Source: Curtobacterium sp. HSID17257
Lineage (GTDB): Bacteria > Actinomycetota > Actinomycetes > Actinomycetales > Microbacteriaceae
Length of the DNA: 64,000 bases
Assembly (NCBI RefSeq): GCF_003989515.1
Contig: NZ_RBLU01000006.1
Span: forward strand, 1-64,000
Direction: 5' to 3'
Below, piece by piece: positions 51,764-60,700 of the stretch. A model generated the notes under the pieces. It was not told the DNA's origin and made no database searches. It worked only from the letters and a program-made list of their open reading frames with translations. The translations under genes were made by a program, and so were the position numbers. How positions within the stretch are numbered: position 1 is the stretch's first letter; the number at the start of each line of letters is the position of its first letter.

Positions 51764-52120
51764 ATGACGACACCGCCGAGGCTGGACGAGCCTGCCGCTC
51801 AACGCGTGCAAGAGGACCGTGCCGCTCAACGGCGGCGAATCCGTGCTGCAGCTGCGGCGCTCCGCATGGATCCCATGTCATTCGCCTGCTGGATGCTCAA
51901 CCATGCGCACCAGCAGCAGGCTCCGTCCGAGTATCGGCCCAAGCCGTGGCTCATCAGCGTGATCTCGGCGACGCGGCTGCACCGTGACGAGCAGGTCGTT
52001 GTCCGGCTCCGTCAAGGCTGGCGTTTCATCCTCACCTTCCACGGCAAGCCCTTCGCCATGATCGTCCCGCTCGAAGCGCCAACGAAGCCAACCTCGACGT
52101 CGAACGTCGGGCCGGAATGA
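51764..52120 (+). CDS. Phd-like small protein, possible antitoxin
   Basis: 118 aa from ATG at 51764, GGGAGG five bases upstream. The second half, LISVISATRLHRDEQVVVRL and GWRFILTFHGKPFAMIVPLE, has the Phd/YefM pattern (xxSAxxxRxx ... HGKPxAxIVPL). The N-terminal half is helical and basic. First gene of a three-gene overlapping operon; the stop overlaps the next start (ATGA). The Phd assignment rests on this motif only. Confidence 0.6.
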   Translation: MTTPPRLDEPAAQRVQEDRAAQRRRIRAAAAALRMDPMSFACWMLNHAHQQQAPSEYRPKPWLISVISATRLHRDEQVVVRLRQGWRFILTFHGKPFAMIVPLEAPTKPTSTSNVGPE

Positions 52121-53016
52121 TGCCGGCGGAGGGCCCCGGACGCCAGCACGGCATGGACCGGCTCCGACTCAACGGTGCCGAGCGCCGACGGTGGCCGACC
52201 GGGACCGGCCGCATGGGCGACGACTTCACCATCCACGGTGAGACCTCCGTCGCCGTCTCCGGCGACTGGGAATCCCGGGGGGAAGCCGTGTTCCCGCTGA
52301 TCCGCCGCCTCGCTCGGCAGCACCCGTCGGTGCGCACCATGCTTCACCTCGGCGACCTGCGATGGGTGCCCGCGCGCCGCGTGGGAAAGCAGCGGCTGCA
52401 TCTCTACGACGGATTCCTGCCGAAACTCGACGCGGAACTAGGCCGCGCTCGGCTACGGCTCCTCCTCACACCCGGCAACCACGACGACTGGTCGTCGCTT
52501 CAACCGGCGTTCCTTGCGCATCCCGAGCGGCCGCGACGACTCACTCCCCACATCTGGGCGTTGCCGCGAGGGCTCCGGTTTCACATCGGCGGTCGAACGT
52601 TCCTGTCGTTCGGCGGTGCCGTCTCACTGGACGCGGACCGCGGCACGGCGGAGATTCCCACGGACGACGACATGCGACGGGCCGCGGCCGGGGGCCGCGT
52701 CGACGTCCTGCTAACTCACGAGCCGCCGAACGCCGGTATCGCAGCTGTCGAGAGGACCCTCGAGGCGCACCAGCGGTGGAACGCGGATCGTCTGAACCTC
52801 TCGGCTTCGAGTCGAAGCCGCATCGATCACCTCGTGGACCAGGTCCAGCCGAGTCTCAGCTTCCACGGCCACATGCACGTGGGCGGCCGCGTCGACTCGG
52901 GGGGTCGGAGGACCGTGGCGCTATCTGTGATCGGCATGCCCGGGAACACGGTGATCCTGCGACTCGGGACGCTCGAGGTCGACGCTCTTAAAACGGCCGA
53001 GACCGAGTCGAACTAA
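52117..53016 (+). CDS. Calcineurin-like metallophosphoesterase
   Basis: 299 aa from ATG at 52117 (ATG at 52120 also possible). Metal-binding motifs in order: SVAVSGDWES, MLHLGDLRWV (GD), LTPGNHDDW (GNHD, about residue 125), VLLTHEPPN, and SFHGHMHVGG (GHxH, about residue 250). A phosphodiester or phosphomonoester hydrolase with two metals; it could act on nucleic acids or nucleotides. Overlaps the gene before it by four bases and the next by one, so all three are made together. Confidence 0.88.
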   Translation: MMPAEGPGRQHGMDRLRLNGAERRRWPTGTGRMGDDFTIHGETSVAVSGDWESRGEAVFPLIRRLARQHPSVRTMLHLGDLRWVPARRVGKQRLHLYDGFLPKLDAELGRARLRLLLTPGNHDDWSSLQPAFLAHPERPRRLTPHIWALPRGLRFHIGGRTFLSFGGAVSLDADRGTAEIPTDDDMRRAAAGGRVDVLLTHEPPNAGIAAVERTLEAHQRWNADRLNLSASSRSRIDHLVDQVQPSLSFHGHMHVGGRVDSGGRRTVALSVIGMPGNTVILRLGTLEVDALKTAETESN

Positions 53017-53915
53017 TGAGGGTCCGCTCCGCGGAGAACAGCCGCAGTGGACGATCCTGGCGAAACGAGACACTCGAACCAGTCGACCGCATCCGGAAGC
53101 GCGTCATCGAGCTTGCCGTCAGCCAGGGCGGACTGGTGACGCTGCCGCAGATCGCCCCTGCACGCGCTGCGCGGGAGGGGCGACGAGCCATGGCGACGTT
53201 ATCTCGTATGGGCGAGGTCGAACGCGTCGGAACGGACGTGTGGGTGCATCGCGTGGCCGACCGGTCGGCCTTCGACTCCGCGCTGCGCGCGGAAGCGGCC
53301 TGGGTCCTCCTCGACCCCACCCGTCCCGCATGGGCGCGTGCACGACGAGCGCGTGCCGGCGGACAATCCGTTGCCGTGATCGGCGGCGGGGCCGCTTATC
53401 AGCGGTGGGGGTTCGGTCCGACCACATGGCCTGCCGAACTGCACACCCCGGACGGCAACGCTGTCCGCTTCGCAAGCCTGGACGTCGAGGTGCGCCGGAA
53501 GGAAGTCGAGCCCGACGACATCGTCTGGTTCGGCCCGTTCCCCTACCTCGGCGTTGAGGCGACCCTCGCCGGATCGTTCGCGTGGGACGGCGACCTCGAC
53601 TCCGTCGCCGCCAATCTCGCTGACGCCCTGTGGCGCTTGCATCCCGTCGACGGAGGACGACTGCGAAAACATCTGGCGACCCTCCACCGGACCGATGACG
53701 AGCGGGCAGCAACCGTCGAAGCCGACAATCGGTGGGACGAGTTGCTTCGTCGAACGGGGCGACGGCACCCTCAACCTGTCGGCGGTGCAGGATCCGCGTG
53801 GCGGCAGAACCGCCCGCCCTCGGACGCGGCAATTGCACGCTACCGCGCAGCACTCGACCCGGAACGGCGCGCGCAGCTCTGGACGAGCGTCGTGCAAGAG
53901 TTCCACGGGTCCTGA
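53016..53915 (+). CDS. AbiEi-like winged-helix protein
   Basis: 299 aa. N-terminal winged helix IELAVSQGGLVTLPQIAPAR and RRAMATLSRMGEVERVGTDV WVHRV fits AbiEi-type antitoxin N-terminal domains. The middle has AWVLLDPTRPAW and the region ELHTPDGNAVRFASLDVEVR RKEVEPDDIVWFGPFPY, similar in layout to the AbiEi_3/4 C-terminal domain. No AbiEii nucleotidyltransferase partner is present; the phosphoesterase takes its place. The last ~40 residues look disordered. Confidence 0.6.
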   Translation: MRVRSAENSRSGRSWRNETLEPVDRIRKRVIELAVSQGGLVTLPQIAPARAAREGRRAMATLSRMGEVERVGTDVWVHRVADRSAFDSALRAEAAWVLLDPTRPAWARARRARAGGQSVAVIGGGAAYQRWGFGPTTWPAELHTPDGNAVRFASLDVEVRRKEVEPDDIVWFGPFPYLGVEATLAGSFAWDGDLDSVAANLADALWRLHPVDGGRLRKHLATLHRTDDERAATVEADNRWDELLRRTGRRHPQPVGGAGSAWRQNRPPSDAAIARYRAALDPERRAQLWTSVVQEFHGS

Positions 53916-54000
53916 ACGTCGACCTCGAGCGGTCCGATGCTCCGGCTATCGCTGGGCCGCGGGGCCTCACCCTCTTGAGCGCAGTGGGGGCCACGCTGCG

Positions 54001-54043
54001 GCGCGGTTGGGGATGTCGACGACGTTCCCGTCCCCAACCGCGC
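54001..54043. terminator. Inverted repeat between the operon and the transposase gene
   Basis: Perfect 13-bp arms gcgcggttgggga / tccccaaccgcgc with a 17-base spacer; convergent genes on both sides, so a two-way terminator is plausible. Confidence 0.7.
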
Positions 54044-54185
54044 CGATGCAGCAGAATCTATAATCTCTATAATCGGCCGTCTGGTGGGCACCGGACTGTT
54101 GCCGACCGACGCTGGGAAGGCTCGGCAGGGTGTGATCCCCCGATTCGCCCCGACGACGCTCTCCTCGCTGCAGGCGATCGTGCTG

Positions 54186-56012
54186 TCACCGGGTGCCTTC
54201 GTGCTGCGACGGCACGTATCCGCTCTTGCGCGGCGGCCGGGTCTTGGGTCCCTTCTGCCGGTGCGCAGGGGTTGGGCGCTGCGAGCGGCGGCGCTTCCCG
54301 ACGGAAACGGTGCGGACGTCGGTTGATGTGAGGGTGACCTCGTCGCCGTACGCAGAGTGTCGCAGAGCGGTGTTGATGGCGATGCACCGGATGGCGAAGA
54401 GGACGGCGTTGGCGGTGGTACCCGTGACGGTGCTGCTGGCCCGTCGCATCGTGCCGAAGTTCTTCTTCAGGTCGGCCATCTTCGCCTCGCTGGCGTTACG
54501 CATCCCGTAGAAGGCCAGCCACTTGCTGGTGCCGTAGATGTACTTCTGCCGGATACGAATGTGTTCGTCAGCTTCGAGTGTCGGCGTCTTGTCGCACCAG
54601 CAGCCCCCGCCGGGCACACAGTTTGTGGGTGGGGCGCCGCGCTGTATTGCACGGTGGGGATCGACGTTGGGGCAGTCGATGTGGCCGAGGTAGGCGGGGC
54701 CGCGGTATTGCCACTTGCCGTCGGGCTTGGGGTCACCGTTTGGCACGAACGCGTACTTGGCACGTGCGTCGTACTTGGCGGTCAGCTCACCGCGTTCGGC
54801 TTTGGACATGCCTGGGTGGTAAGCGGGCAGCTCGCGGAGCGCCTGCGGCAGCGCTTTTGTGAACAGCGTCCCGTCAATGATCACGACATGCTTGAACATC
54901 TTGTGCTTCATCAGCCCTCGCTCGGTCCGTTGGTTGGGATGCAGATCGTGGACCCAGGTGATGCGCCGTCGGAGGAGCGGCAGGGCCCAGCGGTATGCCA
55001 CGGAGTAGCTGTATCCCCGGTCTGAGCACAACGTGTCGACGGCGAAACGGTCGTCGATGCTGTCTAGGAGCGCGATTCCGGCGTCGCCCTTGTGCGATCC
55101 GGCAGGTCGGAGCACCATGCCTCGGATGAATTGCACGTAGTGCTCGGCGCCGTACCATCCGGCATCGACTAGGACGTGGGCGTCCCAGCCGACGAAGTTG
55201 GTGGACCGGTTGCCATTGACGACGGTGCGATATCCGCAGCGGGCGTCGATGTCGTCGCTGAGGATGAAGCGTCCGTCGGTGCCTCTGAGGAGCTGGCCGA
55301 TCGGCAGACCCCACTTTTTTTCGTCCTTGGCGTGGTCGGGTACGTATTCGTCGTCGCCGTCGGGGCGCGCCAGTTGGGCACGGAGAGCAGCTGAGGTTTC
55401 GATGTCTGTGGAGTCCATCGCCGCGACTTTCGTCGCAGGGCACGAGTCGGGGATCGATGCTGCGATCAGCGTATTCAGGATCCTGTCGCGGGTGCTCAGC
55501 TCGGGGATGCGTTCCCGGATGACTCCGGCCTGGGCGACGCGGTGCGGGGAGTCTTCGTCGTCGATTAGTTCGACGAAGCCGTGGAACGCGCCGATCATCT
55601 TGTAGTAGTGCCACTTTTCGTGTGTCAGGCCCGCGCGGATGCGGTCCTGGTTACTCAGCTCCCAGAGCGCCCACTTCGCCAGGTCGAGGAACACCATGTC
55701 CCGGTCGGGCCGCTGCACCTGGTACGCGATCATGAGGATCAGCATGGTGCGAAGCGTGACGTGCCGTTTGGGGCCGGGTCGACGCTCGTCCCACCAGAGG
55801 ACGCTTCGTTGGATGTCGGATCGGTCAATGATCTTGATCGCGAGAGTGATCGCGCGGCGGCAGCTCAGCGGCCTGGCGGCCGAGGCGGTGGTGGGGAGTC
55901 GGCCGTCCGCGGTGAGCCACGCGACGGCGTATCGGAGCCGGTCGAGGGTGCTCGTGCGGGTCAGCTCGCCATCGCCGTGGCTGGCGATACGGCCGAGCTT
56001 GCTGGCGTTCAC
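54186..56012 (-). CDS. Transposase-like protein of a recombinase module
   Basis: 608 aa from GTG at 56012. Regions typical of DDE transposases: AMDSTDIETSAALRAQLA, HVLVDAGWYGAEHYVQFIRG, and FAVDTLCSDRGYSYSVAYRW; the C-terminal part has MRNASEAKMADLKKNFGTMR with a late acidic residue. A cysteine motif CVPGGGCWCDK may bind metal. A very basic tail follows. Overlaps the 87-aa gene (GTGA), so it is the last of three coupled genes. Not an IS family I can name. Confidence 0.7.
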   Translation of the reverse strand: MNASKLGRIASHGDGELTRTSTLDRLRYAVAWLTADGRLPTTASAARPLSCRRAITLAIKIIDRSDIQRSVLWWDERRPGPKRHVTLRTMLILMIAYQVQRPDRDMVFLDLAKWALWELSNQDRIRAGLTHEKWHYYKMIGAFHGFVELIDDEDSPHRVAQAGVIRERIPELSTRDRILNTLIAASIPDSCPATKVAAMDSTDIETSAALRAQLARPDGDDEYVPDHAKDEKKWGLPIGQLLRGTDGRFILSDDIDARCGYRTVVNGNRSTNFVGWDAHVLVDAGWYGAEHYVQFIRGMVLRPAGSHKGDAGIALLDSIDDRFAVDTLCSDRGYSYSVAYRWALPLLRRRITWVHDLHPNQRTERGLMKHKMFKHVVIIDGTLFTKALPQALRELPAYHPGMSKAERGELTAKYDARAKYAFVPNGDPKPDGKWQYRGPAYLGHIDCPNVDPHRAIQRGAPPTNCVPGGGCWCDKTPTLEADEHIRIRQKYIYGTSKWLAFYGMRNASEAKMADLKKNFGTMRRASSTVTGTTANAVLFAIRCIAINTALRHSAYGDEVTLTSTDVRTVSVGKRRRSQRPTPAHRQKGPKTRPPRKSGYVPSQHEGTR

Positions 56013-56272
56013 GCGGCGTCTTCGGCGTCGTGGTCGGCGAGCAGCATGCCAGTTGGGTCGAACATGTCCAACCACTGTGGCTGAGATCGGGCTTTAGATG
56101 CGATCGACCCTCCGAAGTCCTGCGTTGTCAAGACGATGGAGGCCGTCGCGCCGCATCCGACGATGCGGCGCCGTCGGCGGGTGCGATCGAGGGCGTGCGC
56201 ACCGCCGGCGAGCCAGCGACCGCGCAAACGAGGATGGGGGCGAGACCCGCTAGGGGTGGGAGTGGTTTTCAT
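56009..56272 (-). CDS. Small middle protein of the recombinase module
   Basis: 87 aa. Basic N-terminus (SRPHPRLRGRWLAGG, TRRRRRIVGCG) and an acidic end LADHDAEDAA. Start overlaps the upstream stop (ATGA) and its stop overlaps the next start (GTGA). No homology recognised; could be an accessory DNA-binding subunit. Confidence 0.6.
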   Translation of the reverse strand: MKTTPTPSGSRPHPRLRGRWLAGGAHALDRTRRRRRIVGCGATASIVLTTQDFGGSIASKARSQPQWLDMFDPTGMLLADHDAEDAA

Positions 56273-57246
56273 GCGTCGTACCCGGCGGCGCGTCGGAGGT
56301 CGGCGCGCGCCATGTCCTTTCGTTCATCGAGGTAGGGGATGGTGCTGTCGAATCGGTACGAGGCTTGACCGCCGTACTCGAGGATCCGGTTGAGAGGGAA
56401 CCCGTCGTCAAGGAGTCGGACCAGCCACGTCGAGCGGAATCGTTCTGTGTCGGGCTTTGACACCGAATCCGGGATGACGAGACGGCTGCGCGGACGGAGG
56501 AGCGGATCGCGTTGATCGGGCCGGAACGGGCCCGCGAGAGGTTCCTCAGGATGGGCGGCCATGAGTGCGCGGACTCGGTCGGCGTACTCTCGGCGCAGCG
56601 GGACAATTCGCTCGCGTGGAGATCGAATGTGCACGAGCAACATGCCGTCGTCCTCGGTGATGTCGGAGCGGGCAATGAAGCGCAGCTCGGTGTTGCGGAC
56701 TCCCGCTCCGACGCAAAAGCACACCCACGAGTCGAAGAACCGGGTGCGCAGCCGCGTGGTCTGGAGCAGGACGGCTGCGTCGATCTCGGCTAGCTCGTCG
56801 GGCGTGTACGGCGGCGCGATGCCGCGGTGGTTCCAGGTGGGGTGCTTGCGCTCCTGGGGTACTTTGCGGAGGGTTCCGCGTGCGACGCGGCGCAGACTGG
56901 TGCGGTACGCCTTCCGGGTGTTGTTCGAGATCGAACCGAGACCCGTCGCCACGAACGCGTTGATGTGCCGCTCGCTCAGCAACACCTCCGGTGTGAGGTC
57001 CAGACCGAGTTCGTGCGCCCAGAAGATCTGTCTCGACAGTGCCTGTTGCACGGCCAGGAACGTGGGCATCGTGGTGATGTCCGTCTGTAGGATCCACTCG
57101 CGCAGCAAGTGTTTGCCAGTCGTCTCCCAGAACGGACTCCACCGCGACGGGGTGTAGCGGCCGAGCAGGGTAGCCGCGTCGATCTCAAGCGGGCCGCCCT
57201 TCACGCGAGACAACAGCACCGGCGCATTCTCGTCGTCGTCGATCAC
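56269..57246 (-). CDS. Tyrosine-recombinase/integrase-like protein
   Basis: 325 aa from GTG at 57246 with a GGAGG five bases upstream; a TTG at 57357 would add 37 residues. N-terminal SAM-like core-binding part (LLREWILQTDITTMPTFLAV, NAFVATGLGSISNNTRKAYR). Catalytic part: CVGAGVRNTELRFIARSDI (first Arg), then RFRSTWLVRLLDDGFPLNRI LEYGGQASYRFDSTIPYLD where family members have HxxR ... LGH ... Y; here the His residues are replaced (RFRST, EYGG). It may be an unusual recombinase or a DNA-targeting subunit of the module. Confidence 0.72.
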   Translation of the reverse strand: MIDDDENAPVLLSRVKGGPLEIDAATLLGRYTPSRWSPFWETTGKHLLREWILQTDITTMPTFLAVQQALSRQIFWAHELGLDLTPEVLLSERHINAFVATGLGSISNNTRKAYRTSLRRVARGTLRKVPQERKHPTWNHRGIAPPYTPDELAEIDAAVLLQTTRLRTRFFDSWVCFCVGAGVRNTELRFIARSDITEDDGMLLVHIRSPRERIVPLRREYADRVRALMAAHPEEPLAGPFRPDQRDPLLRPRSRLVIPDSVSKPDTERFRSTWLVRLLDDGFPLNRILEYGGQASYRFDSTIPYLDERKDMARADLRRAAGYDA

Positions 57247-58241
57247 GATGCCTCCACCGCGATGACGGGCTGCGGCCGGTTCGGCGGTACTGGCGGCCGA
57301 GGCGGCTGCATTGCGGCGCCTGGTGGACGCCTCGTCGGTCGATGTCCGTTGCGGCAACGCCGCAGCGGTCTCGGCGCAGGACTTCGGTGTGGCTCGTGGG
57401 TGCGGGTGGGGCCGTGTGAGGAGCGGGCATGCGGAACACGTCGCGATCCTTGACCGTGGTCAGTGGGCGCGTTAGTGTCGCAGACGACTTCCAGAGAGAT
57501 GTCACTGCGAGGGCCGTCCGCTGCGTGAACAGCTTGGGCGGCCTTCCGCATGTTCCGCGCGGGAAGCGCGTGCATGCGGCGTTCAGGTCTCCTTGCGTTG
57601 GACCGTCTGCATCAGGCGCGAGCAGTCGGTGTCGGGGTGCCGGGAGCTGTGGTGGTGGTGACGATGGCCCGTGAAAGCCGTCGCCCAAATCAGCTGGACG
57701 GCACCGGCTGAGAGGATCCCTGCCGGTGGTAACAACCATGGCGATTCGGTGCGCGCCGCACCAGACCCTCCACCGGGCACCCTCGCTCAGGGCACGCCCA
57801 TTTTCGCCTTGAGGACGGCTCGATCCGCATCAGGACGGGGATGGAGGCGTCTTGAAAAGCGGACACTCGTCACAGAAATTGGTCGGCGGCGAGCGTGCTG
57901 AATCGCGTACTTTGCTCGCGAGATCGTCCCGCGCAACTCATCGGCAGCAGCTCATCGCCGACCGCGACCAGCCCTAACCCTGGGCCGATCGCTCTCATCG
58001 ACGCGGACTGTCTCCACGAAAACTGAAGCAGTTCGAGCGGGGGCTCATCCCTCACTCACCCCGACGCGAGACTTCTGCGCTTCCACCAACGGCACCAGCC
58101 AAAGGTGCCGGGCGGCACCGACCCTCAACCACTGAAGGGAGGTAGCGCGACGTCAACGACACGGGATGCCACGACCGGTAAGCGTGCGCACCGTACGACC
58201 AACCGGGGAAGGCTTCCGCGGTGAGGACCCCGTTGCTGCGG
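57247..58241. other. Region without a supported gene
   Basis: 995 bases between the recombinase-like gene and the gene ending at 58242. Short open frames only (57429-57674 plus, 57870-58055 minus, 58052-58384 minus), none with a ribosome site or family features. It should contain one end of the mobile module; no inverted repeat could be fixed by eye. Confidence 0.55.
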
Positions 58242-59129
58242 TCAAGCGACAGCAGATTCGGGCGTGTGATGCCGGAGCTGCTCGCGGGGGTCCACGTCAG
58301 CGAGCACTCGGACGGTGGTCCCAGACCCAACGAGGCGCAGCGCCGTGCGCGGCAGCCCCATAGCTGCCAAGCCCGACCGAGCAACGCGGCCGTTTCCGGG
58401 ATAGGCCCGCTCGGAAGGGACTGCCGCCGCGGTCAACTGCAGAGCGGCGGCGCGACGTAGGAGTCTCCCGGCCGCACCAATCACCTCCAAGAACGTGTCC
58501 GCACCTGTCCCGATGGGCTGTGCAACCGGACCGCACGCAGGAAGATGTCGGTCCGACCCAAGAATCACGGCGAGTGGCACTTCGCCTATTTCCCCGCCGA
58601 TCAGGGTTCGCCCGGCACCGGCGGCGAGAAGCGATGCGATCGCCGCGTCCCCGACCTCGCCGGCGTATCCCCCAATCGACGACGCAACATACGTTTGGGT
58701 CAGCCGCCGCAAGCCCCGACGCCGCTGCACCGCATCCCATCCGATCCAACGATCACGGATCGGGTCATCGACCCGCGGCTCACAGACGCCGACAACCCCA
58801 ACAAGTCGTCCTGCATGGCCATCATCGACAACCAGAAACCGTGCGCGACGACCGTGACCATGCGACGGATGCTCCGGAAGCCTAGCCACCGCCCACCGCC
58901 ACAGAAGACCGTCGACGCTCCTGCCGTCGCGGACCGCCACAAGGCGCGGCCGCACAGTGGCCGGATCGATCGGTCCAACACCCAGACGGACGTCCGCGCG
59001 AACACCACGACCCCACAGCCGGGCAGATTCCTCCTCGTTCGGAGCGGCTGCCCTTCCTTGAAGCGCGGCACCGTCTGCGGCGCGAACACCATCAGAAGTT
59101 AACACGAAGCCTTGCGCACGAAGGGCCAT
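58242..59129 (-). CDS. Putative DruA-like (DUF4338-related) protein
   Basis: 295 aa from ATG at 59129; the frame stays open upstream, so a longer N-terminus is possible. The middle is like DUF4338/DruA proteins: HGHGRRARFLVVDDGHAGRL VGVVGVCEP and VDDPIRDRWIGWDAVQRRRG LRRLTQTYV. The C-terminal 130 residues are Ala/Gly-rich and do not fit the family well, so it may be truncated or diverged. DruA belongs to the Druantia phage-defence system. No other Druantia gene is visible. Confidence 0.45.
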   Translation of the reverse strand: MALRAQGFVLTSDGVRAADGAALQGRAAAPNEEESARLWGRGVRADVRLGVGPIDPATVRPRLVAVRDGRSVDGLLWRWAVARLPEHPSHGHGRRARFLVVDDGHAGRLVGVVGVCEPRVDDPIRDRWIGWDAVQRRRGLRRLTQTYVASSIGGYAGEVGDAAIASLLAAGAGRTLIGGEIGEVPLAVILGSDRHLPACGPVAQPIGTGADTFLEVIGAAGRLLRRAAALQLTAAAVPSERAYPGNGRVARSGLAAMGLPRTALRLVGSGTTVRVLADVDPREQLRHHTPESAVA

Positions 59130-59669
59130 CTCAAAAGCTTTCCGTTTCCTCGGATCAGCTACGCCGCGACGACGCCTAGCGCGAGCACCGCCGACCCTCC
59201 CGCGCGCACCGCCCAACCGAACTGGCTGCGCGACGCGAAGCGCGTGTCCCGACCTCGCGGACGGCAACTCCTGCGCCATCACATACGGCTCGGAAGGCGC
59301 CGACCCGCCCACCAGGTTCAAGCCCCACACGTCGGTAGCCAGAACCGCGGCGCTTGTGATCTCCACGCCGGAGCCATCGCCTCGCTGCGCGGTCAACGCG
59401 ACCGCACTCAAGCTCAACAACGCAGACGTGCCCCGGAACCGGCCGATTTTGCATACGACCTCAACTGAATGACGATGAGCGAGGAAACCCCAGATGAGCG
59501 GGCCGAACGGGCATCCGTTGACTACAGCCGGACGACGGCGAGTCCTAGAAACCCGTTCCGGCTTCCGCGACTCGCCGCCCAAAATCGCAACCGCACTTCC
59601 CCGCAACAGCGCGGAAGTGGGTCGAGTTTCCGAAACCTCTCCGTCGGAGATTCCGAAAAGCCCCATGTG
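59130..59669. other. Region between the DruA-like gene and tRNA-Ser(TGA)
   Basis: 540 bases. Frames are open on both strands, one of them running across the tRNA, which shows that openness here is due to composition. A minus-strand stretch reading FGWAVRAGGSAVLALGVVAA and a stop near 59163 looks like the end of a membrane protein, but no beginning was found. Confidence 0.5.
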
Positions 59670-59754
59670 CGGAGGGTGTGGGATTCGAACCCACGAGACA
59701 TCACTGCCCACCTGTTTTCAAGACAGGCTCCATCGGCCGCTCGGACAACCCTCC
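59670..59754 (-). tRNA. tRNA-Ser(TGA)
   Basis: Acceptor stem GGAGGGT/ACCCTCC, anticodon loop CTTGAAA (anticodon TGA), long variable arm, and T loop GGTTCGAATCC. CCA not encoded. Class II shape agrees with serine. Its 3' end faces the accessory segment. Confidence 0.97.
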
Positions 59755-59758
59755 GTGA

Positions 59759-59786
59759 CACGACCACGTGGCGAGACGTGATCGTG
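59759..59786 (-). terminator. Hairpin after the HAD phosphatase gene
   Basis: 11-bp arms cacgaccacgt / acgtgatcgtg with one mismatch and a 6-base loop, 30 bases past the HAD stop and just before the tRNA. Confidence 0.6.
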
Positions 59787-59815
59787 TCCCGGGCAGTCTA
59801 GCGGCCCGGTGTCGG

Positions 59816-60700
59816 TCAGCGCGGCAGCGTGTCGAGCGCCGCGGCCAGACCGTCGTCGGTCACCCCGCCGGTGAGCTCGTTGCCCGCGTCGACGACGTCA
59901 TCCGGAGCCTGCCCCATCACGACACCGCGGCCCGAGGTCGACGCCCACCGCAGCATGTCGATGTCGTTCCGCCCGTCCCCCGCCGCCATGACGCGGGAGC
60001 GAGGGATGTCGAGCCACTCGCGGACACGCTCCATCGCGGTGGCCTTCGTCACACCCTCGGGAGCGATGTCGAGCCACGAGGTCCAGCCGACCGAGTACGA
60101 CACCTTCTGCAGTCCCATGCGCTCGACGACCTGCAGGAAGTCCTCGGTGTCGTGCCCGGGCGAGATCACGACGACGCGGGTCGCCTCGGTCCCGAGCAGC
60201 TGCTCGAAGGGCACGTGTTCGCCGGCGACGGTCATGGTGTCGTCGGGGAAGTTCCCCGAGAGCAGGAAGTGGCCGGTCTCGTCCTCGACGCCGAACGCCG
60301 CGTTCGCGAGCGCGCCGTGGATGACCTGCAGGACCTCGGTCGGGTCGAACCGTTCGACGTGGACGCGAGCGTAGGTGCCGTCGTCCTGGCGGGCCAGGGT
60401 CAGGGCTCCGTTCGCGCACACGACGTACTTCGAGCGGAGCCCGAGGCGTTCGAGCAGCGGGATCGTCATGCCCTCGCTGCGACCGGTGGAGAGCATGACC
60501 TCGTGCCCGGCTGCCTCGGCCTCGCGGACGGCCGCGATCACGGCGTCGGTGATGACGCCGTCCTCGCGCATGGTCGTGCCGTCCACGTCGAGCGCGACGA
60601 GCCATCGCTTCGTGCGCGCCGGCGCCGCAGCACCGCCAGTACCAGCCGCGGACCCGCCGCCCTGCGCCGACCCGTCGACGAACCGCTCGTGGGCGCTCAT
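59816..60700 (-). CDS. Cof-type HAD hydrolase
   Basis: 294 aa. Motif I is [11 protein letters not shown] (about residue 36), motif [11 protein letters not shown], motif III Lys in [13 protein letters not shown], motif [15 protein letters not shown]. The large C2-type cap between II and III marks the Cof/YbiV group, which dephosphorylates sugar phosphates, flavins or similar. The first 30 residues are Gly/Ala-rich; an internal start is possible. Start overlaps the serS stop by four bases, so both are in one operon. Confidence 0.93.
   Translation of the reverse strand: MSAHERFVDGSAQGGGSAAGTGGAAAPARTKRWLVALDVDGTTMREDGVITDAVIAAVREAEAAGHEVMLSTGRSEGMTIPLLERLGLRSKYVVCANGALTLARQDDGTYARVHVERFDPTEVLQVIHGALANAAFGVEDETGHFLLSGNFPDDTMTVAGEHVPFEQLLGTEATRVVVISPGHDTEDFLQVVERMGLQKVSYSVGWTSWLDIAPEGVTKATAMERVREWLDIPRSRVMAAGDGRNDIDMLRWASTSGRGVVMGQAPDDVVDAGNELTGGVTDDGLAAALDTLPR

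Noticed and set aside
59469-59801. Plus-strand frame of 110 codons starting with ATG near the tRNA
   Set aside because: It reads straight through the tRNA-Ser(TGA) gene on the opposite strand.
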